Assembly: GCA_021927905.1 (NCBI GenBank)
Contig: BLLK01000058.1
Location: 868,001 to 932,000 of the forward strand
Direction: 5' to 3'
DNA: 64,000 nucleotides
Source of the DNA: Chaetoceros tenuissimus
Taxonomy: Eukaryota; Bacillariophyta; Thalassiosirophyceae; Chaetocerotales; Chaetocerotaceae
Shown: positions 1-11,314 of the stretch, one piece after another
Layout: each line of letters opens with the position of its first letter
How positions within the stretch are numbered: the stretch's first letter is position 1
Notes under the pieces: generated by a model
The model's database searches: none
Told to the model about the DNA's origin: nothing
The model's input: only the letters and a program-made list of their open reading frames with translations
Translations under genes and position numbers: made by a program

Positions 1-1101
1 TTGATATAATCAGTAAGAGTGTGCTTGATTGGATTGAGTGCATTAACTACTGAAACGTGATGTATGAACTTATTAGAGCTAAGAAAGCTTTTTGTATAAT
101 CAAGGCAAAGAGAAACCATGTTGTTGCGTTACTATGATAGTGTAATGTAAAATTAGATAAGAAATCGATTTATAAAACATAAACTAAATTGAAATTGGTG
201 TAGTTGATGCTGAAGAGACTTCAGGGAAATGGGTGAGAGAAGTAAAGGCCACAAGTAGATGAAGAACGCTACAAAAACTGATTCAGATGAGGAGGTACAT
301 GCAAATGTAAGTAGTGCAAAGAATCGACAGTATCAATGTTGATGCTATTCCATTTTAGCTTCAGACTGTAGATGCATAATTATTTCTATCTTTTGTTGTT
401 ATCCCCGACTAGGCATGAGACCATGAAATTCTCTGCCCTGTCCTAGCACGTTCAAAATTATTAGAGTATCGGAAAATAGTAGGTTGAATGTATAGAAAGA
501 AATAGCTTTCCTCGGCAATTGAACATGTTTCCAGATAGTGAAGGAGGGTGTTTTTGAAGTGGTTGTGCAGTACAATTCCTCTTTATTAGATCTCCTCACA
601 TTCCGTACTAATGGCATATGGCTTTGGTAATGCATCGTAGAAGTAGAGGAGATAGTATGTATAGAAGATTTAACAAATACAGTGAGCCAAAAGGGAGAAT
701 GCAACTAAAATGAATACAATTCCCAAGCGGCTGAACTGACCTATTCTAAGCCTCGAAGTTTCTCTCCAAACCTACGTTAATTGTAGACCGAGGAAAGAAG
801 TTAAAGAATTAAAATTCTCACTATCCCTGATCCGCTTTCTCTAACATCAATTTAAAGAGAAATAGTTTTGACCATGCTCGATCTGATGGAGTGAAAGAGG
901 AATACAAATTTCTTCGTAAGACAAGCACGATAGAGTTTTCAAAAATGAGATAAAAAAGAGCTGAGACTGGAAGTCTCGACATGGTGCGGTCTAGAGTTAC
1001 TCGATTACGTCTTCATATAAGCCATACCCTTTGAGGTCGTTACATTTGGATAAACTGTGTAAGCAAGTATCTGTTGTGCCTTTCATTGTCCAAATCTTGT
1101 C

Positions 1102-1139
<38 letters not shown>

Positions 1140-2556
1140 ATATATATATATATATATCAAATCCTTTCGGAATTTATTCTGGATTTTTTCCAATTGTGGA
1201 AAGATGTTTTTGGTCCAATCCATGCCCAGGGCTGGGTTTGTCCAGAAATGAAGGTTGCGGTGTAATTTTCTCTTGCTGATCGTACCACAAACAAATATTG
1301 CCAGAGGTAAGGTACATCGTACTCTTCCATGGTAACTCATCAAGACGAGAAGTAAGACTATATTCCTAGCGACATTCTGTACCATGAATATCAATGGTGA
1401 AAGTATCAAGGATATCATTATATAGTGTCAAAAGGTTTTGAAGAAGTTTGCTTTGCTATGAAAGTACTGTCTTCCATGAGTTCTGTTACAACGATGTCTT
1501 ATGTAATAAATCCACAGACAGAGGAAACCATCCAAATGCAATGGGATTGAGTTGAAAAGGAACCGTAAACATCGACTGATGTCCATAAGGGTCTATGAGG
1601 AAGGAATACAAACCTCTTTGTAGTAGGAAGTCTGAATGGGATGGGTCTGCATCAGAAGGGAGGAGGAAACTTCCTTAAATCTCCAAGACAAAAGTGTGTA
1701 GTATGGTTACCGTTTCATTCTGGCAGCATTACAATTTGTTTAAGATGTTCATCGTCCTTGACAACATGGGCATGTGAAATATCTGCGTGTACTTTTATCA
1801 AACATTAATCAGCCAGTAGGTATGTTTCCAAGTTTCCATTTTGTAACAAACTTACGAACAGCAAACGAACGGTCTTCCTAGATGTAGAAAATAAAGTCGA
1901 AGTGATCACGGAGGTAATTTCTTCCGCTAAACATCTAGTAAAATTGAACACACTACACAAGAGGATTATGAAGGTATTTGAAGACAGGAAGTTCAGAAGT
2001 CCCAAGTTTACCTCATGCATTTATAGTTACTGAGCCAGCATGGGTAGTATTCATTCAAAGGATAGGTTGCCTCTTATTTGCATTTGCTTTTCTGGCATTG
2101 GATTTCGCCTCCACATCGTAAGTATGACTGAATATTCGAGTTATGCGAGGTCTGGACGAAGCTCATCTTGATGGACAGGAACATATTCCCTGTTGACAGC
2201 AGTCAGAGGATATAATTCCCATAGTAAAGAGTTGATAACAATTAGATCATAGTTTAATGAATTTAACTTAATCTATTATTTTTGTTTCGCACAAATATTT
2301 AATTCTCCTTCACCATCTTCAATCTAGCGTTGTTATTTTTTAACTCTTGTTTTCCGACCATCTAATGTTTGCGCAAAGATGGGATCCTGCTGTATCATCT
2401 AAATCTGATTAGAATAATGCACAAGGAGGCTGGGCTCATACTAAGGATTGAACAAAATGTTTTGTAACATCTGCAGATTGAAGGAATTGAATTGTCTTTG
2501 CCTTGATAATTCATTTATTTGCATCAAGAGTGAATTAACGCCTTGACCAAATTTTT
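1..2556. other. Gene-poor stretch
   Basis: I see no supportable gene here. Open frames are short, have no recognisable domain and overlap each other on both strands. The only distinct structure is a dinucleotide microsatellite near 1.1 kb. The sequence is AT-rich with scattered short homopolymer runs. It leads into the retroelement remnant that starts near 2.56 kb. Confidence 0.6.
1107..1159. repeat. CT/TA compound microsatellite
   Basis: About 15 CT units (1107-1136) run directly into about 11 TA units (1137-1158). Short open frames across it encode only Leu-Ser and Tyr-Ile runs, or Glu-Arg on the other strand, and are artefacts of the repeat. Confidence 0.95.
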
Positions 2557-4492
2557 TTGCATCGTTCTCCCTTTGAAGGTGATAGAAACAATTTCAATTG
2601 GCCCATGAAGCATGATATCCGTGCAAAAGACTACGCGGCGTGGATCAAAGCAATGCATTTAATGTTTCCACAAGGTAACAACATGTATTATCCTCTTTAC
2701 CAATGGAAACTTCCACGGGCATCTGAATGGTTAGAACACTGGAATTGGTTTCGCACACAAGATGGCTCCAGCCTCTTGTATAGAGAAGACGATACTTGGT
2801 TCTCCTATAGTCAACACCAACAAAGTAGGACGAGATTCAACACAACACACAGCATATCACAAGGTCCAGACCCAAATTCCGTCGTAGAGTTACTGTAGAA
2901 TATGATGGGGACTTCACACATGTCACACAGACATCCCCCAATTTTATGCTTAGTGACTGCACAGAGACAATACGACTGGGTCGTTATACCATATTCATGC
3001 CTCGGATTCCATACTTGTTTCAATTTATCAAAATGAGTGAAGACATAGATGGTCTCTTGCGCGATATAGCTGATGGGTCCGCTCTTTGTGCAGGGGATGA
3101 CTCTTACTTTGAATACATGGATATATGCACGTGCGGTTGGATCATTTGCTCCAGGGACGATTAAAGGAGGAGGGTACATACCAGGCTTGGAAAAAGATCT
3201 AAATTCCTACAGAGGTGAACTTGGATCTTTAGTCGGCATTGTTAACTGCATCGAAGCATTAACACCAATATTGCAGCCTACTCAGGTATCCATTACTACA
3301 GCTAGTGGTAATGACAGTGCTGTCGAATGCCTACAACTCCAACGATACCACCTGAAGTCCTCCACCACATCGGTTGATCTTATCTCATCTCTTCTGGAAC
3401 TCTGGGAAGAGGTACCCTACACACCAAAACCCACCAAGGTTAAAGGACATGCTGATGAGCTCCACAGGCCCTTGACCTTTTTGGAACACCTGAATTGCAT
3501 TGTTGATGAATACGCTAAGGAAATCGCTACCTATTATTTCTCAGCTCCTCCACCTACTGACTTCTCAAGGGAAGTGGGAATCCCTACCATCAAGATAGAC
3601 GCTTCTATTGTTACATCCAATCTGATCCCAGCGATTAACTCAGTTTTGGACAAAAGAACAGTCTGTGAATACTGGTCGGAAATGACCGGCGTGTCGTCTT
3701 CGTCTCTTCAACATGACATTGGCTGGACCAGTATAAGGAGAGCCCGTAAAGAACGTTCCTTCAAACAGAATCGGTTTATTACTAAGCTCATAGCAAATGA
3801 TCTTCCAATAGGAACTAATCTTGTACGTAGACACTCCAATACTGGGCTTTGTCCTTGCTGTAAGACTGTGGAAGAGACCAATGTTCATCTTCTCACATGT
3901 CAGGTGACCCGTGATTTTCGAGAAACTTTGCTAAAAGAACTCGATATCTATATGGTTTCCCTCCAAACTGAACCACAATTGCGTGAATTCCTACTAGCTG
4001 GACTTAGAAGTTGGATGGACAACCCAGACAGAGGTGTCATCCCGATCAATATATCCAGGGATTTTTCCCTGTGGCTTCAAAACAAAATCACATAGGATGG
4101 TATTCGACCCTTTTGGGCTTGCTACACAGGATTTAATCCGTTATCAACATATTTATTATCAACAGCTTCAATCAAGACGTACAGGTACAGCTTGGGCGAA
4201 GCACGTCATCACTAAATTCTGGAATGATGAATTCAGGGGCTTCGAAGCTCTTAAACTGTCAATCAAAATAGAACTGAATAGAGGCTTACGATCTCTACCA
4301 AGTTCTATATACTCACATCACTTTCGTTTAGATCCTGATTCAATACAAGATCTATCTACTGAAACCAAAAAGGAATGGCTCTTACTTATCAGATCAGCTC
4401 GAGAGGCACACATGGATGCTCCTATCGATGAGCTCTCCCATAATGATATCCTGCGAGAATGGATCGGTCTCGATCCAATCAATAGGACATGA
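2557..4492 (+). mobile_element. Broken retroelement remnant (3' coding part)
   Basis: This is a fossil of the 3' end of a retrotransposon polyprotein. An RNase H-like region lies around 3.05-3.55 kb, with a conserved-style glutamate in SYRGEL and a VKGHAD...VDEYAK segment typical of the RNase H C-terminal half. A zinc-binding knuckle (C-x2-C-x8-H-x3-C) follows near 3.85-3.90 kb, and then a tail of about 180 residues. That order resembles the C-terminus of non-LTR (LINE-like) elements, but no reverse transcriptase domain is left to confirm the family. The copy is truncated at its 5' end and disrupted in a few places. I saw no terminal repeats or target duplications. Confidence 0.7.
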
Positions 4493-7067
4493 GCTTTGAC
4501 GGCATGCTCAGACTCCTCTTGTTTAGCAACTTAGGTTGCTGAAGGAGCGGGAATCTAGCTCTCTTCTTTAGGCGTACGATTACTTAGTGCTTGATCGCTT
4601 TGGATCGTATTCCAACAGTGAGATTTATAAAAGATACCAGTTTGCTGTAAGACGAAACCTATTTAGGTATTCATAATCTTAGTAATCTTGTGTTATATAT
4701 TTATACATCAAGAGTGAATTATGAATTGGGGGATCTTTGATAGAATAGACTTTACAAAAAGTAGACATTAGATCTGAAGGCAACTTTAAATCCAATTCTA
4801 CGATAACTCAAATCTCTTTTTACTGACACAGATAAATATGTTTCATACGATATCTATCTTTATGTATATATGAATTTGTGGTCACGAAGGCTGTTTGTTA
4901 AAACACAGAAGTAGAAAACTCATTGATAAGATAAATATGAAGTTACTGAATTTTATTCTCACGTTGCTTTTGATGGAAGGAGAAGAGTGAAAATACGCCT
5001 AAGTGTGAGATAGGGATGATGCTTGCTCAAAAGTTTCAATAAGGAACACACAATCATATCGATGAAGTCGAAGAAGATAATTTAATGTAATTCAATAGCT
5101 TTTGAGAAAGTTAGAACTCTTACTGAAGTTAAAAGTATTTACACAGTCACTGCCTCGAGCAATACTCGTCCGAGTATACTATCAATTATCAGAAAGGGTT
5201 GCTACCTCTCTCATCGCTTTGTTCGCCAAGGCTATTCCAATTTTGTTGTGTGATAAGAAAGGTTACTACAAAAATTAAACCTCAGGGAATGTAGTATAAC
5301 GTCTATATCAACTGAGATTTCAATGACAAAGATGTAGAAAGTACAACTTCAGTGATACCAGTGATGCTTCTCTAAAGTATATTTCATCCCATGGATTGAC
5401 AGGAAAGATACTTTCCGTTCCAAACCTTTCTATGTCTCACCTTTATCTACGTTTGAGGAAAGATAAAAGCAGCGAAATCTAGGAGTGTATGGAGAGAAAA
5501 TGTTTCAGTGAATTTTGCTTCCTCACCGTTAACTCGGCATCCGCGATAAAATTGCTGTGTTTAAGCCATATCGATCCGGACCTAATTCGGCGAGGTGGTC
5601 TCTTGTTTTTAAAAACCTACGCTTGGACTAATGACTCTAGACTTATACTTCTAAGAATATCACGGTAATATTCTTGCAAATGGTAGAAACAGAAGCTTCA
5701 CTGGTAATATAGTAAAGCATTTTATAGCGATAATTTAACCAGACCAATTCAATTTGCTCATCATTTGTCAGACGTGGAACACCAGCTTCTCCTCACACAG
5801 AAACTATGCCTCGAGAAAAAGAGATAGATCTAACTCTCTATCTCACAGCAAGACTGCGCCTTGAAAAGAGTTAGATAAAATGACTACATTCTATGCCTCA
5901 GATAAAATGTCTGCCTTATTACATGCCTCATGAAAAGACTGTGCCTCGAGATAAGCGAGAATCTTACTCTGCTTCTCACAATGAGACTTCGACTCGAGGA
6001 GAATTGGCCTCTATAAATATCTTGAAAGATTACACAACTGTGCAAATGATGCCGGATGATTTAGTGTCAAAGTTGGCAAGGGAGTACTCTCTTTGAAGCG
6101 CAATGGGTGTGCAAGCAATCTCTAATTGGCACAGTCGCAGTCAACGTCAGTATTTTGATGTCGATCTTTGCCTTTGATATTTTTAAGAAATGCTTATATT
6201 ACTTCTCCAAGATAAGTTTCTTGTCGACGGAGATTATTGTTAGGATTGGGGCACACCTTCTTCATATTGACACCAACCTATCATCGCAATTACTGATACT
6301 AGGAGCTTTAAAGAAGAAGTTACAGCAGATGCCATTCCCTTCAATGGTTAATTTCTTGACAGCCCTCGTAGGGGACAAATGTAAACTTCAATTGCTATAG
6401 AAAACTACTGTATGGATCTGGAGCGCATTCGAAATACAAGAGTGAGAAGATTCGTATTCAATAGACTGTTAAACTCTTATTTATAAAATGATGCTTCATT
6501 CTATGTCTCTAAAACTTTTTCAAGCTGGAACATAATGATTTCTTGCTTGTGACGAGGATAAAGGATTCCTCAACAAATAATCATGGTACAAAATATTATT
6601 TGCGTGTTGGTTTATCAGGCCATTGAAAAATTGGACACGCATACGAGAAATCAGATGCTCGAGTAAGATACCTTCTAGTTTATGTTGGTGAATCATAATA
6701 AGGATTGATGCTCCCATATTCCATGCTACATTTGTATCGTAGTGGTGGACATATCAACTGTATACAAATTGAGTCATTGTCTTCCTATCCTATTTTGGAG
6801 TGACTTTATGAGAATTCTTCGCTTCTTCACACAAAAACCAGCATTGGACTGTAATCTACATATCACTGCTTCCAATAAAGATTTTCTTTGCGTTTCATGC
6901 TCTGACAGTTAAGGATTTCCTTCTAGACCATAGCGTACTCATCCATAAACTCTGTACACAGATGCTACAGTCTTCATGTTCCAATAGTCTTCATATTACC
7001 ACGTTATCTAGATCTACACATATAGAGTAGTAACATAATGATGTATACTAAATCTGCTTATGTTACC
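4493..7067. other. Intergenic stretch without recognised gene
   Basis: No gene can be supported. A degenerate repeat-like segment at about 5.79-6.00 kb contains several versions of a short unit beginning TGCCTCGAG or TGCCTC. Two small plus-strand frames follow (5893-6096, 67 codons; 6107-6400, 97 codons). The second is fairly hydrophobic, but neither matches a family I know. Confidence 0.5.
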
Positions 7068-7970
7068 TCATTGATACATCCAGCTAATTGCTTGTTCCTC
7101 GTACCAATGATTGCCAGTTGTAAATTGCTTTTCTCCATCTATGGTTGCCAAGAGATACGGAGTAAGTGCCCCTCTTTCAGGCGGAACAAAACCCTGGTTG
7201 TTATTCTGATCAGTTCGACAGTAACCTGGATCTACAGAATTGACCATCATATTTGGAAACTTTCTTGCCAAAATTTTTGTCATGGCTATAATCCCAACTT
7301 TACTTACACCATAACCAGTATTTGGCCATCCATTTTCAACATGATTACCATTCTGAGCATCTTGGACAAATTCATTCATGAAATCTTTCAACTTGTCAAT
7401 GGATAAATTATTGGAAGAAAAGGACTGTCGGCGTTCTTCACTTGGCAAGATGGACAAACGTCCCGCTGAACTTGCAATATTTATTATACGAGGCGATGAG
7501 CTTTTTTCTAAAAGAGGCAGTATTTTTTCAGTCAGTGACAATGTTCCAAAAAAGTTAGTGGCTACTGTTATTTCGGCCTGTTTTTCAAAAGGCGTATGTG
7601 GAACTTTGCCATACAGTGTGGAATCATTGAAGCACACAGCAGCATTATTGACTAGGATATCACATTTTCCATAAGTCTCAAGTATGTATCTCGCCACTTC
7701 ATCATGTGTGTCGGTCTTTTCGAGATCTATTTTTACTAGATCCAAGTTCTTACATCCATCTTTCTGAAGTGATTCAATGGCTTTCTTTCCAAGATCCATG
7801 TTCCTACATCCTAGAATACAGGTAATGTTTGAGTCTCGAGACAGTCGCTTCACAATTTCATAGCCTATGCCTTTATTTGCTCCGGTTATGAGTGCAATTG
7901 TTTGAGTTGAAAGGGCTTCACAGGAGGACATTATTACAAGAGACAGTAACACAACGAACAATGGCGTCAT
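7068..7970 (-). CDS. Carbonyl-reductase-like SDR with signal peptide
   Basis: A classical-type short-chain dehydrogenase/reductase resembling carbonyl reductase (CBR1) and predicted to reduce carbonyl compounds with NAD(P)H. The sequence shows the nucleotide-binding TGANKGIG motif, the structural NNAA motif, the serine strand INIASSAGR, the catalytic pair in YGVSK, and a CBR1-like VDPGYCRTD stretch followed by a PPERGA segment. The longest frame starts upstream at 8066. I chose the ATG at 7970 because it immediately begins a hydrophobic leader (MTPLFVVLLSLVIMSSCEA), giving 300 aa and probable entry into the secretory pathway or plastid. The upstream extension looks like untranslated sequence. 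Substrate is unknown. It is divergently arranged with the gene at 8400. Confidence 0.88.
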   Translation of the reverse strand: MTPLFVVLLSLVIMSSCEALSTQTIALITGANKGIGYEIVKRLSRDSNITCILGCRNMDLGKKAIESLQKDGCKNLDLVKIDLEKTDTHDEVARYILETYGKCDILVNNAAVCFNDSTLYGKVPHTPFEKQAEITVATNFFGTLSLTEKILPLLEKSSSPRIINIASSAGRLSILPSEERRQSFSSNNLSIDKLKDFMNEFVQDAQNGNHVENGWPNTGYGVSKVGIIAMTKILARKFPNMMVNSVDPGYCRTDQNNNQGFVPPERGALTPYLLATIDGEKQFTTGNHWYEEQAISWMYQ

Positions 7971-8399
7971 CGTTTTAATCTTTTCGATCTTTTTGGTGAA
8001 TTGGATTGATAAATCTACCAGTTCTTCTTCTTTCAATAACAGAAGCAGCCGAAGTATCCAAGACAATAACTAGGCACTATCTTCAAAAAAGTAGATTGAA
8101 TCCATTCAATTAAATTAAGTCAAGTCAAGTTAAAGTGTAGAGTGTGGACATCATCATCAAAAAAGAGATCAAAGAAGAATCCAGAGAAGAAGAAGATGAT
8201 GATTGATGATGGAACAACGTAGATATCGATTCCCATGTCGACAGGGAGCGAGGGTGATGCAAAAGGCCTGTTTTCCATTTTTGGTATCTTTCTTTCTTTC
8301 GCTAGCTACTTTTTTTTGAAGCTGAGAATGAGAAGTAGACTACTCTACGCTACCATATTGACTTAAGTATTGATAAGCAATTTCTTTTAATCTTCATCT
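7971..8399. promoter_or_regulatory. Divergent promoter region
   Basis: About 430 bp separate the start codons of two divergent genes, so both promoters should lie here. It contains a short tandem run of the pattern TCAAGTCAAGT near 8120 and pyrimidine-rich TCTTTCTTTC runs near 8290. I see no definite TATA or initiator element. Confidence 0.4.
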
Positions 8400-9362
8400 A
8401 TGTCGAAAATAAAGTCGAAAACAAGTTCCAAAGATGAGGAAGTAATCTCCATTAGTAGTGGGGATGAAAGTGATGATGAAATGCCGGTGAAAAGTGTGCA
8501 ATTCATCAAGCAAGAGTCAAACGTCAAGAAAGAAGGCACCAGTAAGAAAGTTATTTGTGAAAAGAATAATATTGACAAAGTAAACATCTCAGTGACCACA
8601 AAAATGAAAAAGACTATGAGCGAGGATACAAGATCTGCAATAAGAGTATGCCTTCAGAAAATGGATGATGAAGGCGAGGAGTTATCCATAGAGACGTTCA
8701 AGAAAAAGTATCCAAAGTTCTCTAATTACGATGGAAGATATATTTATCCCTTGATAAAAGAGCAATCTTCAAAGAATTTCTCATCCACGAAAGAAAAGAA
8801 ATTAGTAATGAAACATATGCAAGACTTGTTAGACGAAGGCAAAGAAGTCACTTGGGAACGGATGAAACAGAGATATCCAGATGTCATCAACTTTCATTGG
8901 AAATCGGTCATGAAGTTACTACCAGAAGTCAAGTCTGCGAAGGGGTTTAATACTACATCTGCACGTAAGAGAAGTAAGAGGGCTACGCGCTCAAATGTAA
9001 ACAATCCCCGAAACGATAATCCTCAAGAAGCTCTTGAATCTGTAGCTCCAGCTTCTAATAGGAAGAGCCACACTTCAAAAAGGACCAAGAGGTCAGATGT
9101 GGATCCACAACAAATTCGTGCAAAAAGTCTAACTAGAGTGCTATTAAAAATTTTCAATTTGAAAGAGAATGAAATGAGTGAGGATATTCAGAAAGAGATT
9201 TCAAAATATTGTAAAACTTTGGATGGATACGGTTGTTACAATGAGAGTTCTTTGAGAGATATGAGGTTGCTTAGCGATGAAGACCTAAACGACAAAGTGA
9301 GTTTCATGAAAGTCGTCCATCAAGCTCAGTTCAAAGATTGGCTCAAGAATGCACAAGAGTAA
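8400..9362 (+). CDS. Lysine-rich probable nuclear protein, function unknown
   Basis: A 320-aa hydrophilic protein of unrecognised family. Near the N-terminus is VISISSGDESDDE, a hydrophobic core followed by serines and acids, which is the pattern of a phospho-regulated SUMO-interacting motif. Two nearby lysines sit in psi-K-x-E-like settings (IKQE, VKKE). The middle holds two similar segments of about 55 residues (around 70-120 and 125-175), each with a KKxP-style MDDEGEE / LDEGKEVTWERMKQRYP pattern, suggesting an internal repeat of a small helical domain. Basic clusters (ARKRSKRATR, SKRTKRS) would serve as nuclear localisation signals. The C-terminal 80 residues look helical and globular. 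Nuclear location and SUMO contact are inferences. Confidence 0.75.
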   Translation: MSKIKSKTSSKDEEVISISSGDESDDEMPVKSVQFIKQESNVKKEGTSKKVICEKNNIDKVNISVTTKMKKTMSEDTRSAIRVCLQKMDDEGEELSIETFKKKYPKFSNYDGRYIYPLIKEQSSKNFSSTKEKKLVMKHMQDLLDEGKEVTWERMKQRYPDVINFHWKSVMKLLPEVKSAKGFNTTSARKRSKRATRSNVNNPRNDNPQEALESVAPASNRKSHTSKRTKRSDVDPQQIRAKSLTRVLLKIFNLKENEMSEDIQKEISKYCKTLDGYGCYNESSLRDMRLLSDEDLNDKVSFMKVVHQAQFKDWLKNAQE

Positions 9363-9443
9363 GTAATAAATAAAGTTTCGAAAAGGGAAAATATATGTAA
9401 TGAATACCGTAATTTTAAAACTATTCATATGTGATATTATATT

Positions 9444-10268
9444 TCATAGAACATTCTCTACAATTGGTGAACTCTGGAAAATATTCTCTTGAAATATCTT
9501 TGCGAGAAACTTCTCCGCCAAAGAATCCATCAATAGGTCCATACTTTCATTTGCTTGTAACAATAGATTATCACCGTTGTCACCATCTTGTCCGTCTGTA
9601 ATCAACTCATTCAATTGTTTCACAGATTCTTCACTCCAAAGTAGTGAATAATGTCTTTCTACATTCAATCCATTTCCAAGCAAAGCCTCCAAAACACTCT
9701 CATCACTATCTAAGCCTCCAGTCGGAGTTTGGTTCAATTGAAATGGATGCTCACTAATTAAGCCGCTTGCTTTCATATTTTCTTCTTCCTGCTCACACCT
9801 AGCTACCAATCCTCCAGTGTTGTTTCTACTAGGAATCAGATCCTGCCATACCTCCGTTGCATAATTTTGATCATAGTATCCGACACCTCTTGAAGCTCCA
9901 TACATACCTCCCATATTCGGGTTTTGACCTCCCAAGGCTATTGAATTTCTTCCAGACAAATTACCACTGACACCTCCATTCACCGATACCATATCATGAC
10001 CTGCATCATTGACGATACGAGCCAGTCGTTCCTGCTCTTCATGTAAGGCCTTTTGCTGCTCTTCCAATCTGAGTTTGTCAGCTTCCAATTGGCTGGAATC
10101 AGAGGGTACATTTGATATATTGTTGGCGACTGCATTACCAGAAGGCGGCGGTGGAGCTATGGAGTTTGGTAAGTTGGTTTGATCTGTCAGGATATTCCCT
10201 TTCTCGTGGATCGAGGTGAGTGCCGATGGCTTTTGCTCCTCGCTTTCTCCACAGCAAATATTTCCCAT
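9444..10268 (-). CDS. Predicted N-myristoylated membrane-anchored protein
   Basis: A 274-aa protein starting MGNICCGE: Gly2 fits an N-myristoylation site and the two cysteines at positions 5-6 fit palmitoylation, so it is probably tethered to a cytosolic membrane face. The middle is Asn/Gly/Ser-rich with a short charged coiled-coil segment (LRLEEQQKALHEEQERLARI, about residues 67-86). The C-terminal third is acidic and leucine-rich. I do not recognise a domain. The lipidated N-terminus and small size recall adaptor proteins such as LAMTOR1, but there is no clear sequence match. The 5S rRNA gene starts about 200 bp upstream on the other strand. Confidence 0.75.
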   Translation of the reverse strand: MGNICCGESEEQKPSALTSIHEKGNILTDQTNLPNSIAPPPPSGNAVANNISNVPSDSSQLEADKLRLEEQQKALHEEQERLARIVNDAGHDMVSVNGGVSGNLSGRNSIALGGQNPNMGGMYGASRGVGYYDQNYATEVWQDLIPSRNNTGGLVARCEQEEENMKASGLISEHPFQLNQTPTGGLDSDESVLEALLGNGLNVERHYSLLWSEESVKQLNELITDGQDGDNGDNLLLQANESMDLLMDSLAEKFLAKIFQENIFQSSPIVENVL

Positions 10269-10466
10269 ATTTTAAATATATCTAATTGTATGTAAATAAG
10301 GCTGACTAGGCTTTCGTAATAATTGTAAGTAACACGTCTACAAGCACAAGTAGTAGTATCTACTTTCTATTGTACTGTATTACGAGTAGGTCAAAGAAAT
10401 GATGTGAATATGAAAGTCAATCAATAGCTATGACTGTTCTTAGTGTGCAGTAGCGGCCAATATTGC

Positions 10467-10584
10467 AGGAACGACCATACAATCATGAGAACACCGATAC
10501 CCGTCTGCTCATCGAAGTTAAGCATGATCTGGTCGAGGTAGTACTACGGTGGGGGACCACGTTGGAATTCTCGATGTTGTTCTT
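10467..10584 (+). rRNA. 5S ribosomal RNA gene
   Basis: A 118-nt sequence with the eukaryotic 5S pattern: ACGACCATAC near the 5' end, CACCGATACCCGTC, the internal box-A region AAGTTAAGCATG, and the box-C region GGTAGTACTACGGTGGGGGA followed by the stem E region. Ends were set by helix I pairing of AGGAACGAC (10467-10475) with GTTGTTCTT (10576-10584), nine consecutive pairs allowing G-U. T-runs follow directly. Only one copy is visible and no other rDNA is near, so it is a dispersed copy or a lone member of a family spread elsewhere. Small open frames overlapping it are spurious. Confidence 0.95.
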
Positions 10585-10593
10585 GAAATTTCC

Positions 10594-10604
10594 TTTTGCT
10601 TTTT
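10594..10604 (+). terminator. RNA polymerase III T-run terminator of 5S gene
   Basis: TTTT at 10594-10597 and TTTTT at 10600-10604 begin 10 nt after the mature 3' end, the usual arrangement for Pol III termination. Confidence 0.75.
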
Positions 10605-11314
10605 CGAGAAGCAACCCAAGGCGGTGCTTCTTTATGCATTTTATAATAGATATTATAAAATTCAACTCACATTGATCGGTATGGATCAATATGCTTTTCA
10701 TATAATTATGCACATGTTTCGCTCACAGATATTTTTCCACTTTTAAAGGGGGCGAAGACAGAGCCATCAAGTAAGCAATTGTGGCAAACATCGAAACAGA
10801 AATGAGAAACAGAAATGCTCAAGAAAGAGGTAACAAATGAACGAGTTTCACATTAGGATAGGAGATTCGTCTCATTGTATTCACAATTTAAATATTTTAA
10901 TAATGTACAGGTATTGGAAAAGTGATTTGATTCAAAGTAACCAAATAATGCATGGTGTTTTACCTTTCCGAAATTCCATTATTCCACAAGCAGTTAATCT
11001 CTTTGGATAAACTTGGTTTTATTTATTTCACTACAACATCTCAATTTTAAGTTTCTATTTGATTTCATTGTGATCATCATTGCTGAAACTTATTCCTTTT
11101 ACGGAGTGAGTCCAGTCGTTGAGTCGAGGTCGTCAAATCATTGATAGGTTTTGAGTCTTACACCAGGGCTACGGGAAATTAGGGATACGCAGTGCCTCCC
11201 TTTTCTCTTGTATCCAACCATTGATGATGTTGTATGAATAGATGAAAGGATGAATTGAATGGAAGAATCAATTCAAATAAAGGAAGGTATGAACCCGAAT
11301 GATTGCATACTAAC
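10605..11314. other. Intergenic region before the LENG8-like gene
   Basis: About 700 bp without a supportable gene. It is AT-rich and presumably contains the promoter and 5' UTR of the downstream plus-strand gene. I saw no repeat or RNA motif beyond the 5S terminator. Confidence 0.5.

Noticed and set aside
1031-1418. Overlapping frames over the CT/TA microsatellite
   Set aside because: Their sequence is Leu-Ser, Tyr-Ile or Glu-Arg runs forced by the dinucleotide repeat.
6107-6400. 97-codon hydrophobic frame
   Set aside because: No recognisable domain, start context or partner exon; could be chance in AT-rich DNA.
10463-10746. Small frames over the 5S gene
   Set aside because: They overlap a well-supported rRNA gene and have no protein features.
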